A stretch of 64,000 bases of DNA from assembly GCA_024707325.1 (NCBI GenBank), contig JANPZY010000004.1:558001-622000 (forward strand), written 5' to 3'. The notes beneath the pieces are model-generated. The model was not told the origin of the DNA and made no database searches. It saw only the letters and a list, made by a program, of their open reading frames with translations. Below, piece after piece: positions 9,368 to 19,628 of this stretch. The stretch is from Opitutus sp. Lineage in GTDB: Bacteria > Verrucomicrobiota > Verrucomicrobiia > Opitutales > Opitutaceae. Made by a program: the position numbers and the translations under genes. Positions within the stretch are counted from its first letter, which is position 1. Each line of letters starts with the position of its first letter.

Positions 9368-11563
9368 GCCCTTGATGTTGCCGAGTCTGGCGACGACGGC
9401 GCGCAGACGTTGGATGTCGACGGGCTTCGTGATGTGTTCGTCGAAACCGGCGTCGTAGCACGCGCGGAGATCATCCTCCATGCCGTAACCGCTGAGACAG
9501 ATGCCCGGAATGTCGGGCCGGATCGCGCGAATCTGTCGCATGAGCTGCAGGCCGCTTTGATCGGGCAAGCCGAGATCGGAGATGACGAGTTCGAACTCCT
9601 TCTGGCGAAACGTGGCGAGTGCGGTTTGCGCGTTTTCGGCGTGCTCGACGGCGTGACCGCTGTTGCGCAGGAGACGTCCGATGATGCGGCCCGTGTCGAT
9701 GTGATCCTCGACGAGGAGAATGCGCAGCGCGCGGAACGGCGTGGCGCTGCGGTGCAGCTCGCGCACGAAGGGCGGCACGCTGTCGTGCGTGGGCGGAGGA
9801 GCGGCGTTCAACGGCAGCTCGACGGTGAACTTCGCTCCTTTATCCACGCCTTCCGAATACGCGTGGATCGCACCGTGATGGAGCTCGACCACGGCTTTCG
9901 CGATCGCGAGGCCGAGTCCCAGACCGCCACCGGTGGTGCGCCGCACGGGAGCCCCCGCCTGCTCGAATGGACGGAAAATGCGCGTAAGATCCTCGGAGTC
10001 GATGCCGACGCCGGAATCCACGATCTCGATCGCGACCCGCGCAGGCGGCTCCGGAATGACGCGAGCGGTGACACTGATGCGCGCCTTCGGCGGGCTGAAC
10101 TTGCTGGCGTTTTTGAGCAGGTTCCAAAACACCTGCTGCAGACGCGGACCGTCGCCGGAAACGGTGCAGCCTTGCGACTGATCGAGAGCGAGGACGAGCA
10201 CCTGATCTTTCGCGTCGATATCGGCGGCGACGACCTCGGCGGTTTGCATGATGAGCGCCGGAACCGCGAGCGTCTCGTGCACGAGATCGAGTTTCCCCTG
10301 ACTGACGCGCGTGAGATCGAGCAAGTCATCGATCAGCCGGCTCTGGATGCCGACGTTGCGGCGGATCATGCGAATGTCGTCGCGAACATCTTCCGGGAGG
10401 CGCGGATCTTCCTCCAGCGCGCCGGCGGCTGCGAGCACGGGCGTGAGCGGCGTGCGCAGCTCGTGCGAGAGCATCGCGAGGAACTGGTCCTTCGCGCGAT
10501 TCGCCGTCTCGATTTCGCGAGCGCGATCGGTGAGCACCCGCTGCCAGCGGAGGCCTTCGCCGATGAGACCACATTGCGCGGCCACCCACTCGATCATGCG
10601 AAACTGATCCTGCGTCCAATGCGCCGGCTGCACGCTGAAGCCGACAAGCACGCCCGTCGCCGCTCCGGCCACGCGGACGGGCGTGGCGATGATCGAGCGG
10701 ATACCATGCTCGGGTTTGAGCGGGCCCGCGACATCCGGGCGTTGCGCGAGGTCGTGCACGTAGGCGGTTTTGTCCTCCTCGAGCACGATGCGAATCAGCG
10801 AGTCGGCGATCGACCACACTAGCGGGAACTCCATGCTCTGATTCGCGCTGGCGTGCGCCCGGAGATTCAGGCTGTCGCCATCGCGTTCGAGATACGCGAG
10901 CGCTTCGGCCGGCGCGCCGAGGATGCGGACGGCGCGGCCGCAAACTTCCTGGAGCGCGCGCTGCCCGTGCTCCGGATAACGCGTGGCTTGGAGAAGGCCC
11001 TGGAGAATTTCCTCGCGGGTTCCGAGACGGACGTTGGCGTCCTGCAGTTCTTCGTTCTGACGCTCCATCTCCTCCGCCTGCGCCTCGATCTCTTCGCTTT
11101 GTTGCGCGAGTTCCTCGGCCTTGGTTTTGATTTCCTCGTTCTGCTGCTGGAGCTCCTCGGACTGTGCTTCCAGCTGGCTGTTGATCGCAGCGATGCGCGC
11201 GGACTGTTCGGCCGTGAGCGTTTGCTGCCGCAGCACGAATTGCACGATCGCAGCGCCCACGATCACGTTGACCATAATGCCGACAAAGTAGAGCTCGGCC
11301 TCATGTGCCGGCACACCATGGGACGGCAGTAGCACAAACGATTTCACCGCCGCGAAGACGGCAAACGCTCCGGCCATCGACCAGAGCTGCCAGCTGCGCC
11401 GCGTCCACAGACACACGAGCAACGGCAACACGAACGTCAGCGGAAAAACCGCATCCGGAAACAGGATCAGACGCGCATACCCCCACCCGCCGGTAAGCGC
11501 TGCGACGACGAGCGTGCTCACCCAGGCGGAAGGCCGCGAGCGACGGACGTTCGCCTCAGTCAT
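9365..11563 (-). CDS. hybrid sensor histidine kinase (N-terminal TM region, coiled coil, GAF, HisKA, HATPase, REC)
   Basis: FLAMLSHELRTPLTPVL H-box; GGLGLGLAIAKAVVELH; receiver ILLVEDHIDTGRIIGRLL...VISDLGLPDQSG; start chosen at MTEANVRRSRPS. Confidence 0.93.
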   Translation of the reverse strand: MTEANVRRSRPSAWVSTLVVAALTGGWGYARLILFPDAVFPLTFVLPLLVCLWTRRSWQLWSMAGAFAVFAAVKSFVLLPSHGVPAHEAELYFVGIMVNVIVGAAIVQFVLRQQTLTAEQSARIAAINSQLEAQSEELQQQNEEIKTKAEELAQQSEEIEAQAEEMERQNEELQDANVRLGTREEILQGLLQATRYPEHGQRALQEVCGRAVRILGAPAEALAYLERDGDSLNLRAHASANQSMEFPLVWSIADSLIRIVLEEDKTAYVHDLAQRPDVAGPLKPEHGIRSIIATPVRVAGAATGVLVGFSVQPAHWTQDQFRMIEWVAAQCGLIGEGLRWQRVLTDRAREIETANRAKDQFLAMLSHELRTPLTPVLAAAGALEEDPRLPEDVRDDIRMIRRNVGIQSRLIDDLLDLTRVSQGKLDLVHETLAVPALIMQTAEVVAADIDAKDQVLVLALDQSQGCTVSGDGPRLQQVFWNLLKNASKFSPPKARISVTARVIPEPPARVAIEIVDSGVGIDSEDLTRIFRPFEQAGAPVRRTTGGGLGLGLAIAKAVVELHHGAIHAYSEGVDKGAKFTVELPLNAAPPPTHDSVPPFVRELHRSATPFRALRILLVEDHIDTGRIIGRLLRNSGHAVEHAENAQTALATFRQKEFELVISDLGLPDQSGLQLMRQIRAIRPDIPGICLSGYGMEDDLRACYDAGFDEHITKPVDIQRLRAVVARLGNIKG

Positions 11564-12431
11564 GGCTTTCCTCCTTTTGGTAAACGCAGGAGACGAGCCG
11601 CCGCAGAGGCAGCTCCTCCGGCGGATGATCCGCGCGGCCGGTGATGAGAATGCCGCCGGGGGCGAGTTCCGCGATGACGCGTCGCCACACCTGATCGGCG
11701 GTCGCCGCATCCAGATAAATCGACATGTTGCGATACAGCACCATATCCCACGGCCCCGGCAGCGTTTCGCACAGCAGGTCGGAAATTTCCCAACGCGCGC
11801 GATTACGCAGGACACGGGCGATCTCCGCGAAACTTCCGTCGACTTCGAAATACTCGGCGCACCAGCGGCGAGGAACCGTCTCCAGTTCGATCACGGGATA
11901 AACTCCGGTGCGCGCCGCCTCGACCGCCGCCGCCCGGCAATCGCTGCCGACGAGCTCGGTTTCACGCAGCAGCCCGCGCGCATGCACGCACATCGCGAGC
12001 GAATACAACTCCTGACCGCTCGAACACGCCGCACTCCAGATCCGGCGAGGCCGCGGCTTCTCCGCCCACTCGACGAGCACGGTCCGTCCAAGAAATTCGA
12101 ATACCTCCGGATCGCGGAAAAACTCCGTTACGCCCAACAGCACGACATCGAGCAGCCGGCCCGCGAGCTCCGGACGCTCGGCCAACCGCAAGCACGCTTC
12201 CTGGGGCGACTGCACGCCCAGCATCCGCAGGCAAGCCGGCACGCGTCGGCGCAGCGCAGACAAGCGATAGCTTTCGAGCGCCACGGGCACGAGTTCGCAC
12301 AAAGTCGAAAAGAAGTCGTCGGCACCGGAGGTCGCCGGGATCAACGACGAAACTGGCTTCGACAACTCGCGCCTCGCGCGAAGTCGTCGCGGGCGGACTA
12401 GGCCTTCGAAATAAATTCCGTTTCGGTCCAT
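11556..12431 (-). CDS. cheR: CheR-type protein-glutamate methyltransferase
   Basis: GVTEFFRDPEVFEFL, RIWSAACSSGQELYSLAM, DMVLYRNMSIYLD; overlaps the histidine kinase start by 8 nt. Confidence 0.88.
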   Translation of the reverse strand: MDRNGIYFEGLVRPRRLRARRELSKPVSSLIPATSGADDFFSTLCELVPVALESYRLSALRRRVPACLRMLGVQSPQEACLRLAERPELAGRLLDVVLLGVTEFFRDPEVFEFLGRTVLVEWAEKPRPRRIWSAACSSGQELYSLAMCVHARGLLRETELVGSDCRAAAVEAARTGVYPVIELETVPRRWCAEYFEVDGSFAEIARVLRNRARWEISDLLCETLPGPWDMVLYRNMSIYLDAATADQVWRRVIAELAPGGILITGRADHPPEELPLRRLVSCVYQKEESHD

Positions 12432-12518
12432 CCGTGTGTGCAGCCAAACCTTCGGGGAAGAGCGCAAGCCGTGTCCAGCGTCTTTCCCGTCCTTTTCAAG
12501 GAGGTTTCCCGATACAGT

Positions 12519-14755
12519 CTAGAGGAGGCTCATCGGATCCACGTCGATCACCTGCGTAATATCGTCCGGCCAGGCGAACCCTGCGCGCAGTCGCGCGAGC
12601 TGGGCACGACCTTCGTCACCGATGACGTGAAATACCAAAGCTGCCAGCGATACTCGTCCTTGATCTTCTCGATCGGCGACGGCGACGGTCCTCGCAGTTC
12701 CACCTTTTCGCCGAGCTCTTTCTCGACGAGTCGCGCCCATTGCTCCGCGAAGAACTTCAGCTTCTCCGGATTCGGCCCGCGAAACAGGTGATGGATCAGG
12801 TGCCGATACGGCGGATAACGAAAATCCTTCCGCAACTTCAGCTCCGCTTCGGCGAACCCCTCGAAATCTGCGTGTCGTGAAAACTGGATCGCTTCGGCCT
12901 GCGGCGTGAACGTCTGCACGATCACTTCGCCCGCGCGATCGCCCCGCCCTGCGCGCCCCGCCACCTGCACAAGCAACTGAAACGTCCGCTCGTTGGCGCG
13001 GAAATCCGGCAGGTGCATCGAGATGTCGGCGTCAATCAGACCGACGAGCGTCACATTGGGAAAATCGAGCCCCTTCCCGATCATTTGCGTGCCGACGAGC
13101 ACGTCGATCTTGCCGGCGCGAAACAGACTCAGCACTTCGCGGAAGCGATTCTTCTTCGACATCGCATCCGTATCCATCCGCTCAATACGCGCGCGCGGCA
13201 GCACGCGGCGCACGGCTTCCTCCACGCGCTGCGTGCCGAGACCGCGCCAGCGAATGTCGGGGGCCTGACACGAGGGACACCGCGCGGGCGCTGCCTTCTG
13301 CAGCCCGCACAAGTGACACCGGAGCGTCTCATCCGCGCGGTGATACGTGAGCGCGATGCTGCAGTGCGGACACTCCTCCACATGCCCGCATTTGGTGCAG
13401 AGCATGGAGCTGGAGTAGCCGCGCCGATTGATGAACAAAATCGTCTGCTCGCGGCGTTCGAGTCGCGCGTGCATCGCGTCGACGAGTTGGCGCGAAAGCG
13501 TCGGCAGCGAGCGCTGCTTCATCGCCTCGATGCGCAGATCCACGATGTCGATGTCCGGCAGCTTGCGCGCGTCGACGCGCTGCCGCAATTCGAGCAGCCG
13601 GTATTTTCCGGCCCTCGCGTTGGCAAAACTCTCGAGCGAGGGCGTGGCCGAGCCGAGCAGGCAAAGCGCGCCGCAGAGTTTCGCGCGCATCACGGCGACG
13701 TCACGTCCGTGGTAACGCGGTGTTTCGTCCTGCTTGTAGGCGGGTTCGTGTTCCTCATCTACGACGGTCAGTCGTAGATTTTGCACCGGCGCAAAGATCG
13801 CCGAACGTGCGCCCACCACGATGCGCGCCTCGCCTGTAGCGAGTGCGAGCCAGCCGTCGAAGCGTTCGCCCTCGCTCAAGTGGCTGTGCCACACCACGCA
13901 CTTGTGTCCGGGCGCGATCGCCTCCAGTCGCGAGCGCAACCGCGCCACCGTCTGCGGCGTGAGAGCGACCTCGGGCACGAGAAAAACCACGCCGCCGCCG
14001 GTGCGCAGAGCGGTGTCGATCGCGCGCAGATAGACTTCGGTTTTACCCGAGCCGGTGACGCCGTGGAGCAGCGAAACGCTGAAACGATCACGCGCGATTT
14101 CCTCGTCGATCGCTGCGACCGCCGCCGCTTGTTCACCGTTGAGCGCGTGCGGTTGCGCGGCGACGAGTTCGCCGTGCGCAAAATCGTCGCCATACGCGAC
14201 GCGTTCGACGCGCTGCAACACCTCGCGGAGCACGCCGCGTTTCACGAGCGCACTCGCCACCGCAGCGGACAGATCGAGCCGCGACAGCACCAGTGATTTT
14301 TTCGACGGACGAAACTGCTGCGCGACGAAGCGATAGAGCTTCGCCTGCTGCGGTGCGCGCTTTTCGAGCTGCGCGAGTTCGTCAGGCGTGAGCGTCCGCG
14401 CGATCTCGAGCAGTTTTTCGTGTTTCACCACCGCGCCGTGGCGCACCGCGGCGGGCAGCATCGTCTCGATCACCGAATCGAGTCCGCACGCGTAGTAGCC
14501 GGCCATCCAGCGCGCGAGTTTGAGCAGATCCTCCGGCAGCGCGGGAAACGGATGCAGCACCTGCGCAACCGATTTCAGCCGCTCGAGGGGGAAATCCGTC
14601 GGCGCTCCCACTTCGCCCACCACGCCGAGCTTGAGCGTCCGCCCCACCGGCACACGCACGAGCGAGCCGATCGCGATTTCCTCCCGCAAGTTTTCGGGGA
14701 CGCGATAGTGGAGCAGTTTATCGAAACCGGCCAGAGGATGGACGCCAACGGTCAT
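12519..14755 (-). CDS. priA: primosomal protein N' PriA (frameshift near C-terminus, about 12600)
   Basis: helicase [14 protein letters not shown], Zn-binding [20 protein letters not shown]...[25 protein letters not shown]-terminal [26 protein letters not shown] lies in another frame. Confidence 0.93.
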
Positions 14756-14877
14756 CGCGCCGAATCACGCCGCCGCGCGCCAGCCGGTGCAAACGAAAAT
14801 CCGTCGTGTTCGCCGCTCGCCGGGCCACCGCGGACGAACGCATTGACACACCCCCGGACCCGCCGAACATTGGCGCT

Positions 14878-15342
14878 GTGACAACTGCCGCGGCACGCGA
14901 AAAATTCCGGAGTTTCATGACCCAAAAAGGCCTGCGGGTGACGAACCAGCGGCTGGCCATCTTTGACGCGGCGTTTGCCCAGCGGGAGCACTTCACCGCG
15001 GAGCAATTGCTCGATTACGCGCGCGCGATCGACGACTCCGTGTCGCGCGCGACCGTCTATCGCACGCTGCCGATCATGACCGAGAGCAACCTCCTTCGCG
15101 AGGTCGACATCGGCACCGGAGAAAAATTCTACCTGCCCAACCAGGAAGGCAGCAGCAACCAGGTCGCGCAGGTGATCTGCCTCGATTGCGACAAGATTTT
15201 CGAAATCAGCGCTCCGTTCATGGGCTGGTATGGCAACTCGGTTTCGCAGAAACTGAACCTCACGCCCGTCACCCAGCGGTTGCAGGTCAGCGCGCGTTGC
15301 GATCAGTGGCGGCAGACGGGCACCTGCCCTCGCCGGTCCTGA
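14878..15342 (+). CDS. Fur-family transcriptional regulator
   Basis: [21 protein letters not shown]...[21 protein letters not shown] start proposed. Confidence 0.88.
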   Translation: MTTAAAREKFRSFMTQKGLRVTNQRLAIFDAAFAQREHFTAEQLLDYARAIDDSVSRATVYRTLPIMTESNLLREVDIGTGEKFYLPNQEGSSNQVAQVICLDCDKIFEISAPFMGWYGNSVSQKLNLTPVTQRLQVSARCDQWRQTGTCPRRS

Positions 15343-15346
15343 AGCC

Positions 15347-15715
15347 ATGAGCAAACCGCGCGACCACGAGTTCGAAATTCAGTTTTTCGAATCGGTCCTG
15401 AAGCGCGAACCGCGCTTCCCCACCGTGATCGAAATTCTCGGCGGCCTCTACACCAAGCACGGCCGGATCGCCGACGGATTGCGCATGGACCGGCGCCTCG
15501 TGAAACTTCTGCCGGACAACGCCACCGCGCACTACAATCTCGCGTGCAGCCTCGCGCTCTCAAAGCGCAAAGCCGACGCGCTCCGCTCGCTGCGCCAGGC
15601 CATCGAACTCGGCTACGACGATGCGGATTGGATGGAGCAGGATCCCGATCTCGAGGACTTGAAGGACGATCCCGCTTTCATCGCGCTCCTCGAAAAGTTG
15701 AAGCCGCAGAGCTGA
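15347..15715 (+). CDS. tetratricopeptide-repeat protein
   Basis: NATAHYNLACSLALSKRKADALRSLRQAIELGYDDADWMEQDPDLEDLKDDPAFIALL is a TPR with typical C-terminal motif. Confidence 0.75.
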   Translation: MSKPRDHEFEIQFFESVLKREPRFPTVIEILGGLYTKHGRIADGLRMDRRLVKLLPDNATAHYNLACSLALSKRKADALRSLRQAIELGYDDADWMEQDPDLEDLKDDPAFIALLEKLKPQS

Positions 15716-15900
15716 AGCTCGGGCACGAAGTCAGCCCGACAAGATCCGCTGCGGTGCGTGCAGCACTCTGTCGTTCTGCGCGCAGCGAAAGAAACGTGGC
15801 TCGTGTTTCCGCCCGTTTCCGCACTTCGGCTTTTTTCGCGTTCCCGCGATTCGTTCTCCGTCGTCCGTGCTTCCGTGTTTCCGCGATCAATTCCAACTCA

Positions 15901-16019
15901 CGCCGCACTTCGGCACGACGATGTCCGCACATCGTCGCGACTCGGTCCGAACCTTGGCTCGACCGTGGACGGACCTTGGCGCGACTCGGGACGCACTCGG
16001 TCCCGACTCGGTGCGCTCA
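15901..16019 (-). repeat. 22-bp tandem repeat array C
   Basis: units 15901-15922, 15923-15944, 15945-15966, 15967-15988, 15989-16010 plus partial running into the M23 stop codon. Confidence 0.88.
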
Positions 16020-17036
16020 GGGAATCGCGAAGAGCTGTTGCAGGACGGTTTTCAGATCCGAGCCGATCACCCAGTCGCCCTGCTTTTTCGTCGCGAGCGT
16101 TTTGCTGCGTTCGCGGCGGATGAGCGGCTCGTTGGCGCGCACGATCACCGGCTGGTCGGGTTTCAGTTTCATGTCGAGCACCTGCATCGGCGTGAGCGGC
16201 GTCCACGCAAACGGCAGTCCCGTCCAGTCGAACTGAATTTCCCACCCGCCGACTGCGTCTGGCAGCGGCTTCGTCAGCAACGCGGGATAACGTGTCACAA
16301 AATCCGGCACGCGACGCGTCGAAATCCGCAACGCGACCGCGGGCGGGAGCCGGCGGAAATACTCTTCGAAATTCGCCACGTGGCCGGCACGCCACTGCAT
16401 GTAGAAATCGAGCGCATCGACGCCCATCAGGTTCATGCCGTTCCAGATGTTGTGCTCGTTGCGGCTGCCAAACTTGCGCGAGTCATACCAGCGCTGAAAA
16501 TCACGAGTCATCATCAGCCCGATCTCGAAGTGCAGGTGCGCGCGTTCCTTGGGGATCACATAACCACCCGCCGAACGCCCGATGGTGCCGACAGGTTCTC
16601 CGGCCTGGATTCGGTTTCCCACGCGCAGTCCCGGAGTGATCTGCGCGAGATGCGCGTAGAGCGTGTAAACCGCCGGAGACACCTCCGTGTGCTCGAGCAC
16701 GACGTAGCGGCCGTAGCTACTCTTGCCCGCGACGGCACTGATGTGACGCACCACACCATCCATCGCGGCGACGGCTCGATCGGTCGGATTGCCCGCGCGG
16801 TCGCGATTGCGCGGTTTGATGTCGATGCCCTCGTGAAACTGCTTGCCGCCGCTGCGCACGCCGCCGAAACCGCCGGACTTCGGATCGCCCGAGCCCGCGT
16901 GTTGCAGGATTTCAGTGGCGGGAACGCCCTCGCGGAGCGGCGTTTCGGGCGCCGGCCAGACGAAGCTCACGCGCTGAGCCGCGAGCGACGAAACCGCGAG
17001 GAATGAGAAAAGGAAAAGAGAGATGAAGCGCATCAT
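16017..17036 (-). CDS. M23-family (LytM-like) peptidase, secreted
   Basis: signal peptide; HEGIDIKPRNRD and HLHFEIG metallopeptidase motifs. Confidence 0.85.
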   Translation of the reverse strand: MMRFISLFLFSFLAVSSLAAQRVSFVWPAPETPLREGVPATEILQHAGSGDPKSGGFGGVRSGGKQFHEGIDIKPRNRDRAGNPTDRAVAAMDGVVRHISAVAGKSSYGRYVVLEHTEVSPAVYTLYAHLAQITPGLRVGNRIQAGEPVGTIGRSAGGYVIPKERAHLHFEIGLMMTRDFQRWYDSRKFGSRNEHNIWNGMNLMGVDALDFYMQWRAGHVANFEEYFRRLPPAVALRISTRRVPDFVTRYPALLTKPLPDAVGGWEIQFDWTGLPFAWTPLTPMQVLDMKLKPDQPVIVRANEPLIRRERSKTLATKKQGDWVIGSDLKTVLQQLFAIP

Positions 17037-17509
17037 GAGCGGCCGGCCGCGCGTTGCAGTTCCGCAGAGGTGGCGCGGAGATTTCGTGCGAGTTCCGCCA
17101 GTTCACCATCCGGCGCTTCCACAAAAATAAGGATCACGCCTTCTTCAAACGGCGCGTCGATGCGGCGAGCGCCGAGCGCCACACCGTTGAGCAGGAGCAC
17201 GAGCCGGCGCCCCTGATTGGAAGCCGTCAGGCGATAGAGATCACGCGCTGCGGCAGGCGTCAGACGAAACATCAGACAGCGACCGAGCTCCACCTGCACT
17301 TCCTGAACGTCGACAATGTCGAACCCGGTAAAAACCGGTTTGGGCGAGATCGTGAGTTGCACGCCACTCTGCGGCAGCGCGACGCCACTCGCCTGCCCCA
17401 CCGACGACTCGAGAAAGAAACGAGCGACCACGGGCGTGTAGTCGCGCTTTGTCGTGCGGCAGCCCGTGACGACCAGCGCGCCCGCGAGCAATGCTGCGAT
17501 CAGCCACTT
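17033..17509 (-). CDS. lipoprotein with SecD head-domain-like sequence
   Basis: lipobox VVTGC; MFRLTPAAARDLYRLTASNQGRRLVLLLNGVALGARRIDAPFEEGVILIF resembles the SecD periplasmic head. Confidence 0.55.
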   Translation of the reverse strand, partial: KWLIAALLAGALVVTGCRTTKRDYTPVVARFFLESSVGQASGVALPQSGVQLTISPKPVFTGFDIVDVQEVQVELGRCLMFRLTPAAARDLYRLTASNQGRRLVLLLNGVALGARRIDAPFEEGVILIFVEAPDGELAELARNLRATSAELQRAAGRS

Positions 17510-17511
17510 CA

Positions 17512-18399
17512 TCAGCGCACCGGCTCCACGCGAATGCTCCACTCGGCACCGTAGGAGATCTGGTGCGTCCTGGCGAAATCACCCATGTTCAGCGCGAGCG
17601 CGACGTTCATGAGACTGTTGAGATAAAGGAGCGGTTCGCCCTCAGGAACTTCGCCAAAGGTGCGCGCGTAAGGCACCACGCCTTCGTAAACCGTCTCGTC
17701 CGCGTGGCGGATGACCACGCGCAACTTTTCGCCGGGCTGCACACCGAGCTGCTCAAAGAGCGCATCGTCGAGATTGGTCCAGACATTGCCGTATTGAAAA
17801 TCCAGATACGGGATCGTGCCCACGATGCCCGCTCCGTCGCGGCGCGGTTTTTCATAGGGCAGCGCCACCACCTGCGGCGGCAGCAACGGTCCGACGTCAT
17901 CGAACGTCGTCACGCCTGCGGCGAGCTTCGCGCCCATGTAGGCGTAAACGTCGCGACCGTGAAACGTATAGGAGCGGTTGGAGCCGCTGCGGCGGTGCTT
18001 CGTCTCGTCGATCTCGCGCACGGCCTCGATGCCGAGTTCCTCGGCCACGAGCGTCAGCGTGCCATTGTCGGGCGTGACGAAGAAGTGTCCGCTGCGCGTT
18101 TTGAGCACGACCGATTTGCGCTCCGTGCCCACGCCGGGATCGATGACCGAGACAAACACCGTGCCCTCCGGCCAGTAAGGCGCGGTCTGCTTCAGGCGGT
18201 AAGCCGCCTCCCAGATGTTGAAGGGCGTGTTGTGGTGACTGAGATCGTGCAGCACGATCGTCGGACTCACGCCGACGGCGATGCCTTTCATCTCGGCGAC
18301 GGCGCCGTCTTTCACGCCGAAGTCGCTCTGCAACACCAGGGGCGCGGCCCAAACCGACGAGGTGGCGATACAGGCGAGCAGCAAAAACAGCTTCTTCAT
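17512..18399 (-). CDS. SAM hydrolase / SAM-dependent halogenase-like (DUF62) protein with predicted signal peptide
   Basis: LQSDFGVKDGAVAEMKG, SVIDPGVGTERKSVVLKT, PDNGTLTLVAEE motifs; MKKLFLLLACIATSSVWA leader. Confidence 0.85.
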   Translation of the reverse strand: MKKLFLLLACIATSSVWAAPLVLQSDFGVKDGAVAEMKGIAVGVSPTIVLHDLSHHNTPFNIWEAAYRLKQTAPYWPEGTVFVSVIDPGVGTERKSVVLKTRSGHFFVTPDNGTLTLVAEELGIEAVREIDETKHRRSGSNRSYTFHGRDVYAYMGAKLAAGVTTFDDVGPLLPPQVVALPYEKPRRDGAGIVGTIPYLDFQYGNVWTNLDDALFEQLGVQPGEKLRVVIRHADETVYEGVVPYARTFGEVPEGEPLLYLNSLMNVALALNMGDFARTHQISYGAEWSIRVEPVR

Positions 18400-19583
18400 A
18401 CGGGCGTTGATTCGTGGGAAAAGGCCTCCATGACCTCCGCGCCCACGGCGTCCGCGAGCAATCGCCCGCGATTCGTAAGCTGGAGGCGGCCACCGTCACA
18501 GATGGCCAATCCCTCGTCAACCAACCGCTGAACCAGCGCGTCCACGCGATCCCACGGCGCCTCGGGGCTGCGCGCACGCCACGCCGGCAGATCCACGCCC
18601 GCGTTCATGCGCACGCCGAAGATGACGGCGTCCTCGGCGAGTTGCGCGGGAGTGAGCCGCACCCGGTCCTCGGTCATCCGTTCGCCGCGGTCGACGCCGC
18701 TCATCCATTTCTCGAGATCCGCGATATTGCCGCCGCGCCAGCCGCCGTGCTGCGAAGCGGCGGAGGGCCCCAGCCCCACCCACTCGTGCATGCGCCATGT
18801 ATTCAAATTATGGCGACACACGTGGCCGGGCCGCGCGAAGTTGGAAACTTCGTATTGTTCGTAGCCGAGTTCGGCGAGTTGCGCCCAGGTCGCTTCGTAG
18901 AGCCGGGCTTCGTGCACCGGATCGAGCTTCACGCGACCTTGGGAGAGTTTCACCCACAGCGCGGTGTCCTCCTCGAAGGTGAGGCAATACGTCGAAAGAT
19001 GGTCCGGCTGCAGCGACGCCGCCTCGCGCACATCCGCCGCCCACTCCTCCTCGGTCTGACCGGGCAGCGCAAAGATCAGATCGAGATTGACGCTGTGAAA
19101 ATCCGCCGCGCGCACGCGATCGTAGGCGCGAAGGATTTGTTCGCGCGAATGCTGACGGCCGAGTGCATCGAGCAACGGCGGCTGAAAACTTTGCACGCCC
19201 ATCGAGACGCGCGTGACGCCGGCGTCCTTGAGCGCGGCGAGCCGCTCTTTGGTGACGGAGCCGGGCGCCAGCTCGACCGTCCACTCCTCGAAGTCGTCGT
19301 CCACGCGGGCGCGGACGATTTCCGCGAGCTTGGCCAAGTCGTGGGCCGCGAGCAGGCCCGGTGTGCCGCCGCCCCAGAAGATCGTGGTCGCGCGGCGCGG
19401 CCATTTGACGAGGTCGGCCTCAGCGGTGATGTGGTCGAGGAAACTTTTGATGCCCCCGACGGTCGGCTGGGTCTGGTAGAACGCACAAAAGTCGCAAGTC
19501 GACGCGCAGAACGGCACGTGCACGTAAAGTCCCAGCGGGTTTGCCGGCACAGCTTTGTCTTGCTCTGATGCGAGGTCGCTCAT
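18396..19583 (-). CDS. hemW: radical SAM HemW-like protein (coproporphyrinogen III oxidase-like family)
   Basis: LYVHVPFCASTCDFCAFYQ radical SAM motif; SMGVQSFQPPLLDALGRQHS; HNLNTWR. Confidence 0.88.
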   Translation of the reverse strand: MSDLASEQDKAVPANPLGLYVHVPFCASTCDFCAFYQTQPTVGGIKSFLDHITAEADLVKWPRRATTIFWGGGTPGLLAAHDLAKLAEIVRARVDDDFEEWTVELAPGSVTKERLAALKDAGVTRVSMGVQSFQPPLLDALGRQHSREQILRAYDRVRAADFHSVNLDLIFALPGQTEEEWAADVREAASLQPDHLSTYCLTFEEDTALWVKLSQGRVKLDPVHEARLYEATWAQLAELGYEQYEVSNFARPGHVCRHNLNTWRMHEWVGLGPSAASQHGGWRGGNIADLEKWMSGVDRGERMTEDRVRLTPAQLAEDAVIFGVRMNAGVDLPAWRARSPEAPWDRVDALVQRLVDEGLAICDGGRLQLTNRGRLLADAVGAEVMEAFSHESTPV

Positions 19584-19628
19584 TACTAACCGCTCTTAAT
19601 TCGCCCGGTTTTTCACGCTTAAAGGCCA

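Noticed and set aside
8369-10822. 817-aa plus-strand ORF
   Set aside because: Antisense to mpl and the histidine kinase and runs through array B; low-complexity Arg/Asp/His-rich translation typical of GC-rich antisense frames.
15867-17006. 379-aa plus-strand ORF starting in array C
   Set aside because: Antisense to the M23 peptidase; N-terminus is translated repeat.
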